Assembly (NCBI GenBank): GCA_014534095.1 | Contig: JACVSD010000054.1 | Span: forward strand, 1 to 11,949 | DNA from: Nitrospiraceae bacterium | Lineage (GTDB): Bacteria; Nitrospirota; Nitrospiria; Nitrospirales; Nitrospiraceae | Direction: 5' to 3' | DNA length: 11,949 nucleotides | In this document: positions 1 to 7,638 of the stretch, one piece after another | Position numbering within the stretch: the first letter of the stretch is position 1 | Layout: each line of letters begins with the position of its first letter | Program-made: the position numbers and the translations under genes | The notes under the pieces: generated by a model | The model's database searches: none | What the model was told of the DNA's origin: nothing | The model's input: the letters and a program-made list of their open reading frames with translations, nothing else

Positions 1-129
1 GACATTTTGCAACGAGCCGCCGGCCGCCCCGGACACATCTTCAATCTAGGCCATGGTATCCTGCCTACCACACCGGTCGATCACGTCGCCGCGACCATCG
101 ACATGGTTCATAAACTCAGTCAGCGCTAG
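1..129 (+). CDS. hemE: Uroporphyrinogen decarboxylase, C-terminal end (partial)
   Basis: Only the last 42 codons are in the window; the gene begins upstream. They are read in frame 1 and end in TAG. The segment contains [15 protein letters not shown], the highly conserved C-terminal block of uroporphyrinogen decarboxylases, followed by the usual [13 protein letters not shown] helix. The enzyme removes four carboxyl groups from uroporphyrinogen III to give coproporphyrinogen III in the cytoplasm. It sits 17 bases before hemH, so the two are very probably co-transcribed, in the hemE-hemH-hemY order known from Bacillus. Identity is secure from the conserved block; nothing can be said about the active site, which lies outside the window. 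Confidence 0.93.
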   Translation, partial: DILQRAAGRPGHIFNLGHGILPTTPVDHVAATIDMVHKLSQR

Positions 130-146
130 GTCCAGGCGAGCATCGC

Positions 147-1097
147 ATGCCACGGTCAGCGAATCCCGTCGCCGTTTTGCTGATGGCCATGGGAGGCCCC
201 GACTCTCTCGAGAATGTCGAACCATTTCTGCGCGACGTGCGCGGTGGCCGTCCGACGCCGCCCGAACTGGTCGAAGAGATCCGGGAGCGGTATCGCGCAA
301 CCGGCGGCAAATCCCCGGCCGTTGGCATTACCCGCGAGCTCGCCCGCAAGCTCGAACAGCGCCTCAATCAATCTCGCCCCGATCGGTACAAGGTCTATGT
401 GGGTTTGCGGCATTGGCATCCCTTTATCAAGGAGGCTTATGCCGAATTGGTGAAGGACGAGCCGGAACAGATTATCGGTGTGTGCCTGGCGCCGCAGCGC
501 TCATCGCTCAGTACGGGTGCCTATCAAAAGAAAGTGGAAGAGGCTCGGATTGCGCTTGAGAGCCAATGTCCCGTGAGTTATGTCGGCAGCTGGAATCGGC
601 ACCCCAGGTTCATTGCCGCGCTCGCGGGGCGCATCAAAGAAGCCTTGCTCAAGTTCCCATCGGGCGTGCGGGCCAGCGTGCCCGTCCTCTTCACGGCGCA
701 TAGTCTTCCCGAACGGATCATCGCGATGAATGACCCGTACCCTGAAGAGGTCCAAGGCACCGTACAGGCGGTGACGGCCCTGTTGGGATCGCAGCCGACG
801 CGGTTTGCCTATCAGAGTCAGGGACGATCGAGTGAACCCTGGCTAGGCCCAACGGTGGAGTCTGCGCTGGAGGCCCTGCATGGTGAAGGCTGTCGGGATC
901 TGCTGGTCGCCCCCATCGGATTTCTCTGTGATCATGTTGAAACGTTGTTCGATATCGACATCGAGTTAAAGCAGATCGCGGCGAGCAAAGACATGCAGCT
1001 GGAACGGATCGCCATGCTGAACGATGCTCCGGCATTGATCGAGACGTTGGCCGACGTGCTGGCTGCGCACGAATCATCCTATTGCCTCCGGTCGTGA
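147..1097 (+). CDS. hemH: Ferrochelatase, probably the coproporphyrin type
   Basis: A 316-residue protein of usual family length. It inserts ferrous iron into a porphyrin ring. The N-terminus has the family start VAVLLMAMGGPDSLENVEPF. The catalytic His is H185 in TAHSLPERI and the catalytic Glu is E265 in CDHVETLFDID, matching H183 and E264 of the Bacillus enzyme. Around residue 90 it reads GLRHWHPFI, like GLKHIEPFI or NWHPF of Firmicute and actinobacterial coproporphyrin ferrochelatases, not MRYGNP of the protoporphyrin enzymes; this points to coproporphyrin III as substrate (inference). No iron-sulfur cysteine cluster or transmembrane tail is visible. ATG at 147 has only a weak upstream purine stretch. 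It overlaps hemY by 4 bases. Confidence 0.95.
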   Translation: MPRSANPVAVLLMAMGGPDSLENVEPFLRDVRGGRPTPPELVEEIRERYRATGGKSPAVGITRELARKLEQRLNQSRPDRYKVYVGLRHWHPFIKEAYAELVKDEPEQIIGVCLAPQRSSLSTGAYQKKVEEARIALESQCPVSYVGSWNRHPRFIAALAGRIKEALLKFPSGVRASVPVLFTAHSLPERIIAMNDPYPEEVQGTVQAVTALLGSQPTRFAYQSQGRSSEPWLGPTVESALEALHGEGCRDLLVAPIGFLCDHVETLFDIDIELKQIAASKDMQLERIAMLNDAPALIETLADVLAAHESSYCLRS

Positions 1098-2548
1098 GTC
1101 GCACCCGCACGGTGGCCATTGTCGGCGGTGGTATTTCGGGCCTGGCCACCGCCTTTTCATTGCAGGAACAAGCTGCGGCAGCCGGCGTACCGCTCAACTG
1201 CATCCTGCTCGAAGCCGGATCCTCCTGGGGCGGTAAGATCGTCACCCACCGAATCGGCGATCTTGTCACCGAAGCCGGACCGGATTCATTTCTGTCACAG
1301 AAGCCGGCGGCGCTGGAGCTGTGCGCGAAACTGGGACTCACCGATCAGCTCATCAACACGAAAGAAACGAGCAAGAAAGCGTTCGTCCTCTGGGGGGGGC
1401 GGCTGCATGAGCTGCCTGAAGGGCTGATTACGTTCGTGCCGAAGCAGCTCGGTCCGTTTCTGCGCAGCGGTCTGCTGAGCTGTGGGGGACTGGCCCGTAT
1501 GGGGATGGATATCGTCTTGCCGCGAGGGCCTTCGCAGGGGGATGAGTCGCTGGCTGCGTTCTTCCGCCGCCGGTTCGGCGCGCAAGCGTTTGAGCGTGTG
1601 CTCGAGCCGTTGATGGCCGGCATTTACGCCGGCGACGCCGAGCAGATGAGTCTCAAGGCGACGTTCCCGCGTTTTTATGATCTCGAACAGCAGTACGGAA
1701 GCGTCATTCGCGGCATGATGGCCGCGAGAGCGAAGGCGGCTGCGCCAACATCACACACTCCGAAGCGCACGATGTTTGTGAGCCTGCGGCGCGGGTTGGG
1801 CGACCTGGTTTCGGCCTTGACGGCTCGGCTGACCCAGCAGGGTGTCGACCTTCGCCTCGGGTGTCAGGTGGATGCGCTCCGGGTCAGATCGCATCAGCCC
1901 GGCCGCTGGATGTACGACCTGATCTTGCATGACGGATCGGCTCTCTCTTGTGAAACGCTGGTGGTCGCGACACCCGCATATGTGACCGCAGGGTTAGTAC
2001 GGCCCCTGACGCCCATCGCAGGCGGGTTGCTGGAGTTGATTTCCTATGCGTCCACGGCGACCATTGCCATGGCTTTTCCGGCCGCGACGGTGATGGGTGC
2101 GGTCGAAGGCTTTGGATTCATTGTCCCGCGGAAGGAAGGGCGTGAGCTGATTGCGGCGACGTGGACCTCGCTCAAGTGGCCGCATCGAGCGCCGCCGGAC
2201 CAAGTGCTGATTCGGTGTTACGTCGGTGGGGTTGGACGGGAGGGTATCCTGCAATGGGACGATGCGCAACTGATCGCCCGGGTCCGTGCCGAGCTCTCGG
2301 CCATCTGCGGCATCCAAGCGGAGCCGACGTACGCTGAAGTGAATCGATGGTGGAAGGCGATGCCGCAATACACCGTGGGGCATCTTGACCGCCTCACACA
2401 GCTGGAGGCGGCCCTCAGCCGGTATGGCGGATTAGTGATCACCGGAGCGGCTTATCGCGGAGTCGGCATACCGGATTGCATCCGGGACGCCGCCCACGCC
2501 GCAGAACGGGTTCTGCGGTATCTCTCCCAGCCGGGTGCTCCGCTATAG
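1094..2548 (+). CDS. hemY: FAD-dependent protoporphyrinogen/coproporphyrinogen oxidase
   Basis: A 484-residue flavoprotein of the HemY (HemG/CgoX) family, which oxidises protoporphyrinogen IX or coproporphyrinogen III by removing six electrons. The N-terminus is a dinucleotide-binding fold, VAIVGGGISGLATAF, followed by the acidic end of the second strand (LLEAG) and the family block EAGPDSFLSQKPAALELC. GLGDLVSALTARL lies mid-protein. The C-terminus has the FAD-contacting block GAAYRGVGIPDCIRDA. I chose GTG at 1094 because it overlaps the hemH stop as GTGA, a common coupling arrangement; a TTG at 1082 in the same frame would add four residues. Neither start has a clear Shine-Dalgarno. No membrane segment is evident. 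Next to a coproporphyrin-type HemH the physiological substrate may be coproporphyrinogen III (inference). Confidence 0.94.
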   Translation: MSRTRTVAIVGGGISGLATAFSLQEQAAAAGVPLNCILLEAGSSWGGKIVTHRIGDLVTEAGPDSFLSQKPAALELCAKLGLTDQLINTKETSKKAFVLWGGRLHELPEGLITFVPKQLGPFLRSGLLSCGGLARMGMDIVLPRGPSQGDESLAAFFRRRFGAQAFERVLEPLMAGIYAGDAEQMSLKATFPRFYDLEQQYGSVIRGMMAARAKAAAPTSHTPKRTMFVSLRRGLGDLVSALTARLTQQGVDLRLGCQVDALRVRSHQPGRWMYDLILHDGSALSCETLVVATPAYVTAGLVRPLTPIAGGLLELISYASTATIAMAFPAATVMGAVEGFGFIVPRKEGRELIAATWTSLKWPHRAPPDQVLIRCYVGGVGREGILQWDDAQLIARVRAELSAICGIQAEPTYAEVNRWWKAMPQYTVGHLDRLTQLEAALSRYGGLVITGAAYRGVGIPDCIRDAAHAAERVLRYLSQPGAPL

Positions 2549-2556
2549 GGCGTCTC

Positions 2557-2586
2557 TTGTTATCGTAGAAATCATGTTTCTATAGT
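2557..2586 (+). promoter_or_regulatory. Sigma-70 promoter with internal inverted repeat
   Basis: TTGTTA (2557-2562) and TATAGT (2581-2586) are separated by 18 bases, a good housekeeping promoter match placed just after the hemY stop and before the 141-residue gene. A perfect 6-base inverted repeat, TAGAAA and TTTCTA with a 5-base spacer (2566-2582), lies between the two boxes and overlaps the first bases of the -10 box. That is where a repressor or a spacer-acting activator could bind. The promoter is predicted from sequence only; the operator role is inference. Confidence 0.5.
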
Positions 2587-2620
2587 ACGTGTGGTTTCGG
2601 GATGGGAGGAGTGTCGGAAC

Positions 2621-3046
2621 ATGCAATCGATGGATAGCAAGTTGGTCGTTTCCGATGTCAGCGGCCCGTTTCGAGAGCCGCGAGAACCGGTGTTCTCCTA
2701 CGACTATTCCATCCAGCGGCAGACCTGGTCCACGCCGCATGGGGTGCGGGTGAAAGTGTCGATCCCTGACGAGTTGGACGTGCTGCGTCAACGGCTGCTC
2801 GGTTCGGTGGCCGGGTCGGCCGGGCAGCAACTGGTGATCGGCAAGATTCTCTCCCGGACCCTTGCTGATTGGAAGGTGCAAATCGCGGAAGCGGAAGGCA
2901 TGTTGGCGGAGCGACGGGACGTCATGCTGGCGCCGTTTGTGGGCCCCTTGGCGCACCTGTTTCCCAAGCTTGAAGCCTTGCTCGAGCAGCAGAAACATCA
3001 GCTGCGCGAAGAAATCACAAAGCGCACAGGCCTTTCAGTGCCCTAG
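2621..3046 (+). CDS. Uncharacterised 141-residue protein
   Basis: I do not recognise this family. The ATG at 2621 is chosen because GGGAGGA (2604-2610) lies 10 bases upstream; an in-frame ATG at 2630 is too far from it. There is no signal peptide, membrane segment, or cysteine or histidine cluster. The first 45 residues look extended, with FSYDYSIQRQTW and a basic VRVKVSIPDE strand. The rest looks almost wholly helical (PDELDVLRQRLLG, then ILSRTLADWKVQIAEAEGMLAERR, then LFPKLEALLEQQKHQLREEI) and could form a coiled coil or helical bundle. It has its own promoter and faces the mazG operon tail to tail, so it is probably a single-gene transcription unit. Codon use resembles the neighbours. Confidence 0.8.
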   Translation: MQSMDSKLVVSDVSGPFREPREPVFSYDYSIQRQTWSTPHGVRVKVSIPDELDVLRQRLLGSVAGSAGQQLVIGKILSRTLADWKVQIAEAEGMLAERRDVMLAPFVGPLAHLFPKLEALLEQQKHQLREEITKRTGLSVP

Positions 3047-3083
3047 CGGTGCCGGTGCACTGGCTGGCTTCGCGCAATCACGC

Positions 3084-3698
3084 TTAGAAGATTGGTCGGA
3101 ACTGTCTGGAATGGACTCCCGACTCATCGGCAAACCCCAGTGATCCTCGGTCGGGCTTCGCCGTGTCATTCAAGTCGATTCGATAATGGCCCCGCACATG
3201 TTCCATCGCCACTTCAAACGGAACGGCTTGAGGGTACAGCTCTCCGGGAGCATGGGCGCCTCGGGCCAAGGTGCGCAGCGTATCACGTTCCGCGAACTGC
3301 TTCTCGGAAAAAATATAGATATCCGCGATTGCGTGATCACCCAGTTTATGGCCGGGGGTCGTGGCCGGAAGATGCGCACCCAGATTCGCAGCCAGCCGTT
3401 CCTGGCGGAGTCGTTTTAAGAGGCCGATGATCTGGCTGTCGGTGGCCTGAGGCGGAACGACGACGCCGATCGCATTCATGTCAGGGATCGTCGTTTGGAC
3501 CTTGAAGATAACCGGTGCGGCCTCCGGATCTTCGACTAGAGGGGCGTTTGCCCCTTCCGTCCCGGCTGCCTGCTTGTTGCGTGAATTCGGGACGATCAAG
3601 GCGACAAACAGCCAGAGGCCCAAGAGAATGCCGAAGACAACCACTAGCGGATGCGCACCGGCTCGTTTGCCTTCCTCATAGGGATTATCGTCGCTCAT
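3084..3698 (-). CDS. Membrane-anchored protein of unknown function downstream of mazG
   Basis: A 204-residue protein I do not recognise. I start it at ATG 3698 (MSDDNPYEEGKRAG), preceded by AGGA about seven bases upstream; a longer frame reaches 3785 but lies inside mazG and lacks a ribosome site. After about 16 charged residues comes one hydrophobic segment (VVVFGILLGLWLFVALIVP), then a polar Ala/Glu/Pro linker and a soluble domain of about 130 residues. The layout fits a single-pass anchor with a periplasmic domain. The domain includes VVVPPQATDSQIIGLLKRLR and ADIYIFSEKQFAERD, a compact alpha/beta pattern, and has no cysteines. Its start overlaps the mazG stop by 14 bases, so translation is probably coupled. 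It ends 37 bases from the convergent 141-residue gene. Confidence 0.82.
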   Translation of the reverse strand: MSDDNPYEEGKRAGAHPLVVVFGILLGLWLFVALIVPNSRNKQAAGTEGANAPLVEDPEAAPVIFKVQTTIPDMNAIGVVVPPQATDSQIIGLLKRLRQERLAANLGAHLPATTPGHKLGDHAIADIYIFSEKQFAERDTLRTLARGAHAPGELYPQAVPFEVAMEHVRGHYRIDLNDTAKPDRGSLGFADESGVHSRQFRPIF

Positions 3699-4593
3699 GC
3701 TTTTCCTGCAGAGACTGCGGCCTTGGGCTTGATCCACCGGAATGCGAACCGCGTAGGCGTTCTTTCGCTCGTTCCCACAGGGCATCCATGTCAGCCAGGG
3801 TCATGTCAGCAAGGGTACGCCCCTGTTCCGAAGCTTGAGCTTCCACAAGATGAAACCGGTCGGTGAACCGGTTGGTCGATCCGCGAAGCGCTTCTTCTGG
3901 GTTGACCTTGAGGAAGCGGGCCAGATTCACCAGCGAAAAGAAGATATCTCCAAGTTCTGCCTCAAGGTGCTCGCGTCCGACGCTCTCTGGTGATGACGAG
4001 GTCTGCTTGGCAGCTTCGTTCTCGGACAACGCCTCGCGGAGTTCCGCTACTTCCTCTGCAATTTTGCCGAAGATCTGCTCGAGTCCGGCGGCATTGTGCG
4101 GCCAGTCGAACCCGACCCGGGCGGCGCGGGCCTGTGTCTGGTAGGCCCGTAACAGAGCCGGCAAGGTTTTGGGCACTCCGTCGAGGGCCGATTGGGCCCC
4201 TCCGGCAGCCTGGCGTTCCGCCCGTTTGATCTCCTCCCACTGGTTGAGCACTTGCTCGCTATTGTTTGGATGGCTGCCCTGTTGGCCCTTTTCAAAGACG
4301 TGGGGATGACGGCGGATCAATTTCGTGGCTAGCACGTCGAGCACATCTTCGACAGTGAAGGCCCCGGCTTCCGAGGCAATCTGGCTGTGAAAGAGGACCT
4401 GCAGCAGCACGTCGCCCAGTTCCTCACGCAGTTTGAGAGCATCCTCCTGATCTATGGTTTCGAGGACCTCGTAGGTTTCCTCCAGGAGATAGGGTTTCAA
4501 CGATGCATGGGTCTGCTTTCGATCCCACGGGCATCCGTCGGGCGCCCGCAGGGCGGCCATGAGTTCGACCAGCTTGGAAAACCGTTCAGACAT
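3685..4593 (-). CDS. mazG: Nucleoside triphosphate pyrophosphohydrolase MazG
   Basis: About 302 residues with two MazG domains, as in the full-length bacterial enzyme, which hydrolyses NTPs and dNTPs to monophosphate and pyrophosphate and is linked to pool cleaning and (p)ppGpp control. The N-terminal domain carries LRAPDGCPWDRKQTHASLKP, then the metal-binding acidic pairs LLEETYEVLETI and LREELGDVLLQV. The C-terminal domain has the second set, KIAEEVAELREAL and LEAELGDIFFSLVNLARF, followed by NPEEALRGSTNRFTDRF. It is longer than the E. coli protein (263), because of a Ser/Glu-rich insert between the second-domain helices and a basic, Ser-rich tail. I chose ATG 4593 (MSERFSKL) by family alignment; ATG 4605 is equally possible and neither has a clear Shine-Dalgarno. 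It is transcribed with the overlapping membrane-protein gene. Confidence 0.94.
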   Translation of the reverse strand: MSERFSKLVELMAALRAPDGCPWDRKQTHASLKPYLLEETYEVLETIDQEDALKLREELGDVLLQVLFHSQIASEAGAFTVEDVLDVLATKLIRRHPHVFEKGQQGSHPNNSEQVLNQWEEIKRAERQAAGGAQSALDGVPKTLPALLRAYQTQARAARVGFDWPHNAAGLEQIFGKIAEEVAELREALSENEAAKQTSSSPESVGREHLEAELGDIFFSLVNLARFLKVNPEEALRGSTNRFTDRFHLVEAQASEQGRTLADMTLADMDALWERAKERLRGSHSGGSSPRPQSLQEKHERR

Positions 4594-4605
4594 CGAAGAC
4601 ACCAT

Positions 4606-4721
4606 GTTACGGCGAGAGCGTGCCCCCACTGTATAACGAGTTCCTCCGCCGCTTCAATGCACCAGACCGGCTTGCGACGCACTGGGCCCTAATGGTACGG
4701 TATGGCCAAGCGGAGGGATCA
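4606..4721. other. Divergent intergenic region between mazG and the DUF1844 gene
   Basis: These 116 bases separate two divergently transcribed genes and should hold both promoters. Rightward, TTGCGA (4672-4677) and TACGGT (4696-4701) are 18 bases apart, a weak match. Leftward, TTGAAG (4657-4652) and TTATAC (4636-4631) are 15 bases apart, shorter than ideal. I see no strong inverted repeat or known operator. The assignments are tentative; only the need for two outward promoters follows from the gene arrangement. Confidence 0.35.
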
Positions 4722-5108
4722 ATGGCAGAGCAGGAGCAAGGATTCGTCATTCGGGATCGACGGGGCGCAGGCGCGGAGAGTGGGTCGAGTTCAGCTTCGG
4801 CGCAGAAGCCGGTCACCGGGCCAACGTCCCAGGCAAGCGGGACCAACGAACCCCCGGGGCTGCCCGTCACCTTTTCCTCCTTTGTCATTTCACTCGGTTC
4901 TTCGTCGCTCATGCTGATGGGCGAAAAGTTGGACCCCCAGCAGCAACCGGTTCCCGTCAACCTCCCGCAGGCGAAGGAAATCATCGATCTCCTGTCGGTG
5001 TTGGAAGAGAAGACGAAAGGCAATCTGACGCCTGAGGAGCAGACGGTGCTGCGGGATATGTTGTACGCGCTGCGCATGAAGTACATCACCCTCGCATCGC
5101 CGAAATAG
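4722..5108 (+). CDS. DUF1844 domain protein
   Basis: A 128-residue soluble protein. The second half matches the DUF1844 family: FSSFVISLGSSSLMLMGEK, then LPQAKEIIDLLSVLEEKTKGN, then LTPEEQTVLRDMLYALRMKY. Members are small helical proteins of unknown biochemical role found in many diderm phyla. The first 50 residues form a disordered-looking linker rich in Ser, Gly, Ala and Pro after a short MAEQEQGFVIRDRRG head. ATG 4722 is chosen because GGAGGG (4712-4717) lies 4 bases upstream; the open frame continues upstream to 4620 but without a ribosome site. It precedes the ntrY promoter by about 40 bases and may be partly co-transcribed, although ntrY has its own promoter. No membrane segment is convincing: the FVISL stretch is part of the conserved domain. 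Confidence 0.87.
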   Translation: MAEQEQGFVIRDRRGAGAESGSSSASAQKPVTGPTSQASGTNEPPGLPVTFSSFVISLGSSSLMLMGEKLDPQQQPVPVNLPQAKEIIDLLSVLEEKTKGNLTPEEQTVLRDMLYALRMKYITLASPK

Positions 5109-5151
5109 CCGCTCAGCCCTTCCGGTTCTTTCCCCACAGTTTTTTGAGGGT

Positions 5152-5181
5152 TTGGAGACTGCCCCGTGATTCCGCTATAGT
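5152..5181 (+). promoter_or_regulatory. Predicted sigma-70 promoter of ntrYX
   Basis: TTGGAG (5152-5157) and TATAGT (5176-5181) are 18 bases apart. The -10 hexamer is identical to that of the promoter at 2581, and the spacing is the same. Transcription would start near 5188, leaving a leader of about 40 bases that contains the AGAAGG ribosome site of ntrY. I see no clear sigma-54 element here. Confidence 0.5.
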
Positions 5182-5228
5182 GAGTGCACTTTCCGCAAGC
5201 CACCGCCAGGGGCCAAGAAGGCGATCGG

Positions 5229-7547
5229 ATGCCCGAGTTGGATCGGTTTAAGCCCGTCATAGGAGCCGCGCCGCCGGCCACGCCGGACGCCATCGCGCTG
5301 TCTTCAAGTCAGAAGTCTGTCACTCAGTCGGAGCCGGAACGGAAGCGGCCTCATCTGCGGCCGGTCTGGATTGTCCTGATTCTTCTCATCTCGTGTTTGG
5401 GCCTGACGCTCTATTACTCACAAGTTGTCATGCCGGCCGGGGACGAGACCGACTCCTTTCTTCCCACGACTAGTTACGCCTTTGTGCTGCTGCTGCTCAA
5501 TCTCGACCTCATCGGTTTTGTGGTGCTGACCCTCCTGTTGTCCCGCAATCTGATCAAAGCGTACTTCGAACGGCGGCACCGTCTCGTCGGCTCGGGGTTC
5601 CGCACGAAACTGATTGCGGCCTTCATCGGATTTTCATTGATCCCGACCGTCTTGCTGGCGGTCGTGGCCAGCGGGCTCGTCAACAAGGCGGTGGATGTCT
5701 GGTTCAACGAGCAGATTGAAAAGGTCATGAAGGATTCGTACGAGGTGGCCCGGATGCAGCATGCGGGCCATATCGCCCTGGCGGTCAACAGTGCACGTGC
5801 CATCGGGCAGGAATTGTTTCGTGAAGATCTGCTCGTTCCCGAACAGCGGGACCTCCTCGTGGCGGCTATGGCGAGAAAGCGCACGGAATACGGCGTTGCC
5901 GGAATTGAGGTGTTTTCCACGAAAATGGAAACGCTGACGAAGGCCCTGGATCAGGATCTTCCCCCCGGGGTCCTGGACCTGCCCATCAGCCAACTGGTGC
6001 TGCAAGTGCTGAACGGCAAGCAGGAGTTTACCTCGGTCCAGGAGGCGCAAACCGGGCGGCTGGTGCGTGCCGGTATTCCGGTGGCGTCGAGCGTTCGCCG
6101 TGGAGAACTGGAAGGCGTGGTGGTCGTGGAGGCCTATGTGCCGGAGTCCCTGCTGACCAAGATGGAGGGGATCGGACGCCAGTACACCGAATACAAGCAG
6201 ATGAAGGCCATGAAAAACCCCATCAAGGCCGGGGCCTACCTGTTTGTCGCGGTTGTCACGGTCTTGATCGTCTTCAGCGCGACCTGGTTCGGCTTTTATG
6301 TCGCACGCAGCATCACGGTCCCCATTCAACGTTTGGCGGAAGCGACGGAAGCCGTGGCCCAGGGCGACCTGTCGGTCAAGATCGAGGCGCAGGCGACCGA
6401 TGAAATCGGGACCTTGATCGACTCCTTCAATCGGATGACCGAGGATCTCCAGGGCAGTAAGTCGAAATTGGAAGAAGCCAACCTGTCGCTGTGGAATACC
6501 AACGCCGAACTGGATCGCCGGCGTGCGTACATTGAGACGGTCGTGGACACCATCGCCGCCGGCCTGCTGTCCATCGACCGCCATGGCATCATCACGACGT
6601 TCAACCCGTCCGGCGAGCGCATTCTGGGTCTCGCCGCCGATCGGTTTCGCGGTCGGTCTGCCAACGAGGCGTTCAAGGAGTTTGGCCTCGACCTCTTCCA
6701 AACCGCCTATGACCGTATGCAGGCCGATGACCGGGACGATCTGGCCCTGGAGGGACAGCTGGATCTTCATGGCAAGCTCATGACCATTGGCCTAAACGGC
6801 TCGCGGATGCGCGACGAGGCCAACAAGGATTTGGGCTTTGTACTGGTCTTTGAGGATCTGACCGAGTTGATCAAGGCCCAAAAGGTCGCCGCCTGGCAAG
6901 AGGTCGCCCGCCGGGTCGCGCATGAAATCAAAAATCCGCTGACCCCCATCCAGTTGTCGGCCCAACGGCTCCGGAAGAAATTTTTCGAGAAGGCGCCGGA
7001 TCTCGACCGGGTCTTCGATGAGGCGACCACGGTGATCATCAATGAGGTGGGCAGCCTTAAGCACATGGTGGATGAGTTCTCAAAGTTTGCGCGTCTCCCG
7101 GCGCCGCAGATGATGCGCCAATCACTCCACGCAGTCATCCATGAAGTCGTCACGCTGTATAGGGCCGCTCACAAGGACATCGAGTTATTGGTCGAACTAG
7201 ACGAGGATCTGCCGCCCATCAACTATGATCGTGAACAGCTCAAGCGCGTGCTCGTCAATCTGTTCGATAACGCGATCCAGGCCATGAACCAAAAGGGACG
7301 GTTATGGGTGAGTTCTAAATACGATACGAAGCGAAAGAGGGCGGTGGTTGCGGTGGCCGATGAAGGCCCCGGGATTGCGCCGGAAGATCAGGAACGGCTG
7401 TTCGTGCCCTATTTCACGCGCAAGAAAACCGGCACCGGGTTAGGCCTGGCCATTGTCCGCCGGATCATTACCGATCATGAAGGACAAATTCAGGCCGGCA
7501 ACAACCAGCCTAGGGGAGCCGTCTTCACGTTTGATTTGCCGGTGTAG
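5229..7547 (+). CDS. ntrY: NtrY-like membrane sensor histidine kinase
   Basis: A 772-residue inner-membrane kinase that phosphorylates NtrX. Domains in order: a polar cytoplasmic head with a basic stretch (ERKRPHLRP), transmembrane segments near 46-66, 83-105 and 128-150, an extracytoplasmic region of about 180 residues, a fourth transmembrane segment near 335-357, a HAMP linker (VARSITVPIQRLAEA), a PAS domain from about 430 (VVDTIAAGLLSIDRHGIITTFNPSGERILGL), HisKA with the phospho-acceptor H565 in VAHEIKNPLTPIQLSAQRL, and a C-terminal ATPase with N681 in NLFDNAIQAM, then DEGPGIAP and TGTGLGLAIVRR. All key kinase residues are present. The TPIQLSAQRL sequence after the histidine is typical of NtrY. 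ATG 5229 follows AGAAGG by 7 bases; a GTG at 5184 is too close to the promoter. NtrY proteins sense envelope, redox or nitrogen signals; the ligand here is unknown. Confidence 0.94.
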   Translation: MPELDRFKPVIGAAPPATPDAIALSSSQKSVTQSEPERKRPHLRPVWIVLILLISCLGLTLYYSQVVMPAGDETDSFLPTTSYAFVLLLLNLDLIGFVVLTLLLSRNLIKAYFERRHRLVGSGFRTKLIAAFIGFSLIPTVLLAVVASGLVNKAVDVWFNEQIEKVMKDSYEVARMQHAGHIALAVNSARAIGQELFREDLLVPEQRDLLVAAMARKRTEYGVAGIEVFSTKMETLTKALDQDLPPGVLDLPISQLVLQVLNGKQEFTSVQEAQTGRLVRAGIPVASSVRRGELEGVVVVEAYVPESLLTKMEGIGRQYTEYKQMKAMKNPIKAGAYLFVAVVTVLIVFSATWFGFYVARSITVPIQRLAEATEAVAQGDLSVKIEAQATDEIGTLIDSFNRMTEDLQGSKSKLEEANLSLWNTNAELDRRRAYIETVVDTIAAGLLSIDRHGIITTFNPSGERILGLAADRFRGRSANEAFKEFGLDLFQTAYDRMQADDRDDLALEGQLDLHGKLMTIGLNGSRMRDEANKDLGFVLVFEDLTELIKAQKVAAWQEVARRVAHEIKNPLTPIQLSAQRLRKKFFEKAPDLDRVFDEATTVIINEVGSLKHMVDEFSKFARLPAPQMMRQSLHAVIHEVVTLYRAAHKDIELLVELDEDLPPINYDREQLKRVLVNLFDNAIQAMNQKGRLWVSSKYDTKRKRAVVAVADEGPGIAPEDQERLFVPYFTRKKTGTGLGLAIVRRIITDHEGQIQAGNNQPRGAVFTFDLPV

Positions 7548-7579
7548 CTCGCTATGTGATGTGTGACGAGTGATGAAGA

Positions 7580-7600
7580 CCGGCGGGAACTACCCCCGCC
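7580..7600 (+). other. Strong hairpin between ntrY and ntrX
   Basis: CGGCGGG (7580-7586) and CCCGCCG (7594-7600) form a perfect 7-base-pair GC stem with a 7-base loop. It lies in the 91-base gap between the ntrY stop and the ntrX start, 38 bases before the ntrX ATG. No T-run follows, so it is not a standard intrinsic terminator. It could stabilise or pause the message and so set the ratio of kinase to regulator, but that is inference. Confidence 0.4.
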
Positions 7601-7638
7601 GCGTCTCGCGCCTCGCCCATCGCCATTACGGGGGAAGC

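Noticed and set aside
718..1341. A 207-codon minus-strand frame across the hemH-hemY junction
   Set aside because: It is antisense to two conserved haem genes and has low-complexity, Arg/Ser/Pro-rich translation.
3051..3064. GCCGGTGCACTGGC palindrome between the two convergent genes as a bidirectional terminator
   Set aside because: It has one mismatched pair, almost no loop and no T-run on either strand, so it does not meet the pattern of an intrinsic terminator.
5634..6770. A 378-codon open frame on the minus strand opposite ntrY
   Set aside because: It lies wholly inside ntrY, which has every expected kinase motif. The antisense product is rich in His, Gln, Arg and Gly with no domain, as expected from antisense reading of a GC-rich gene.
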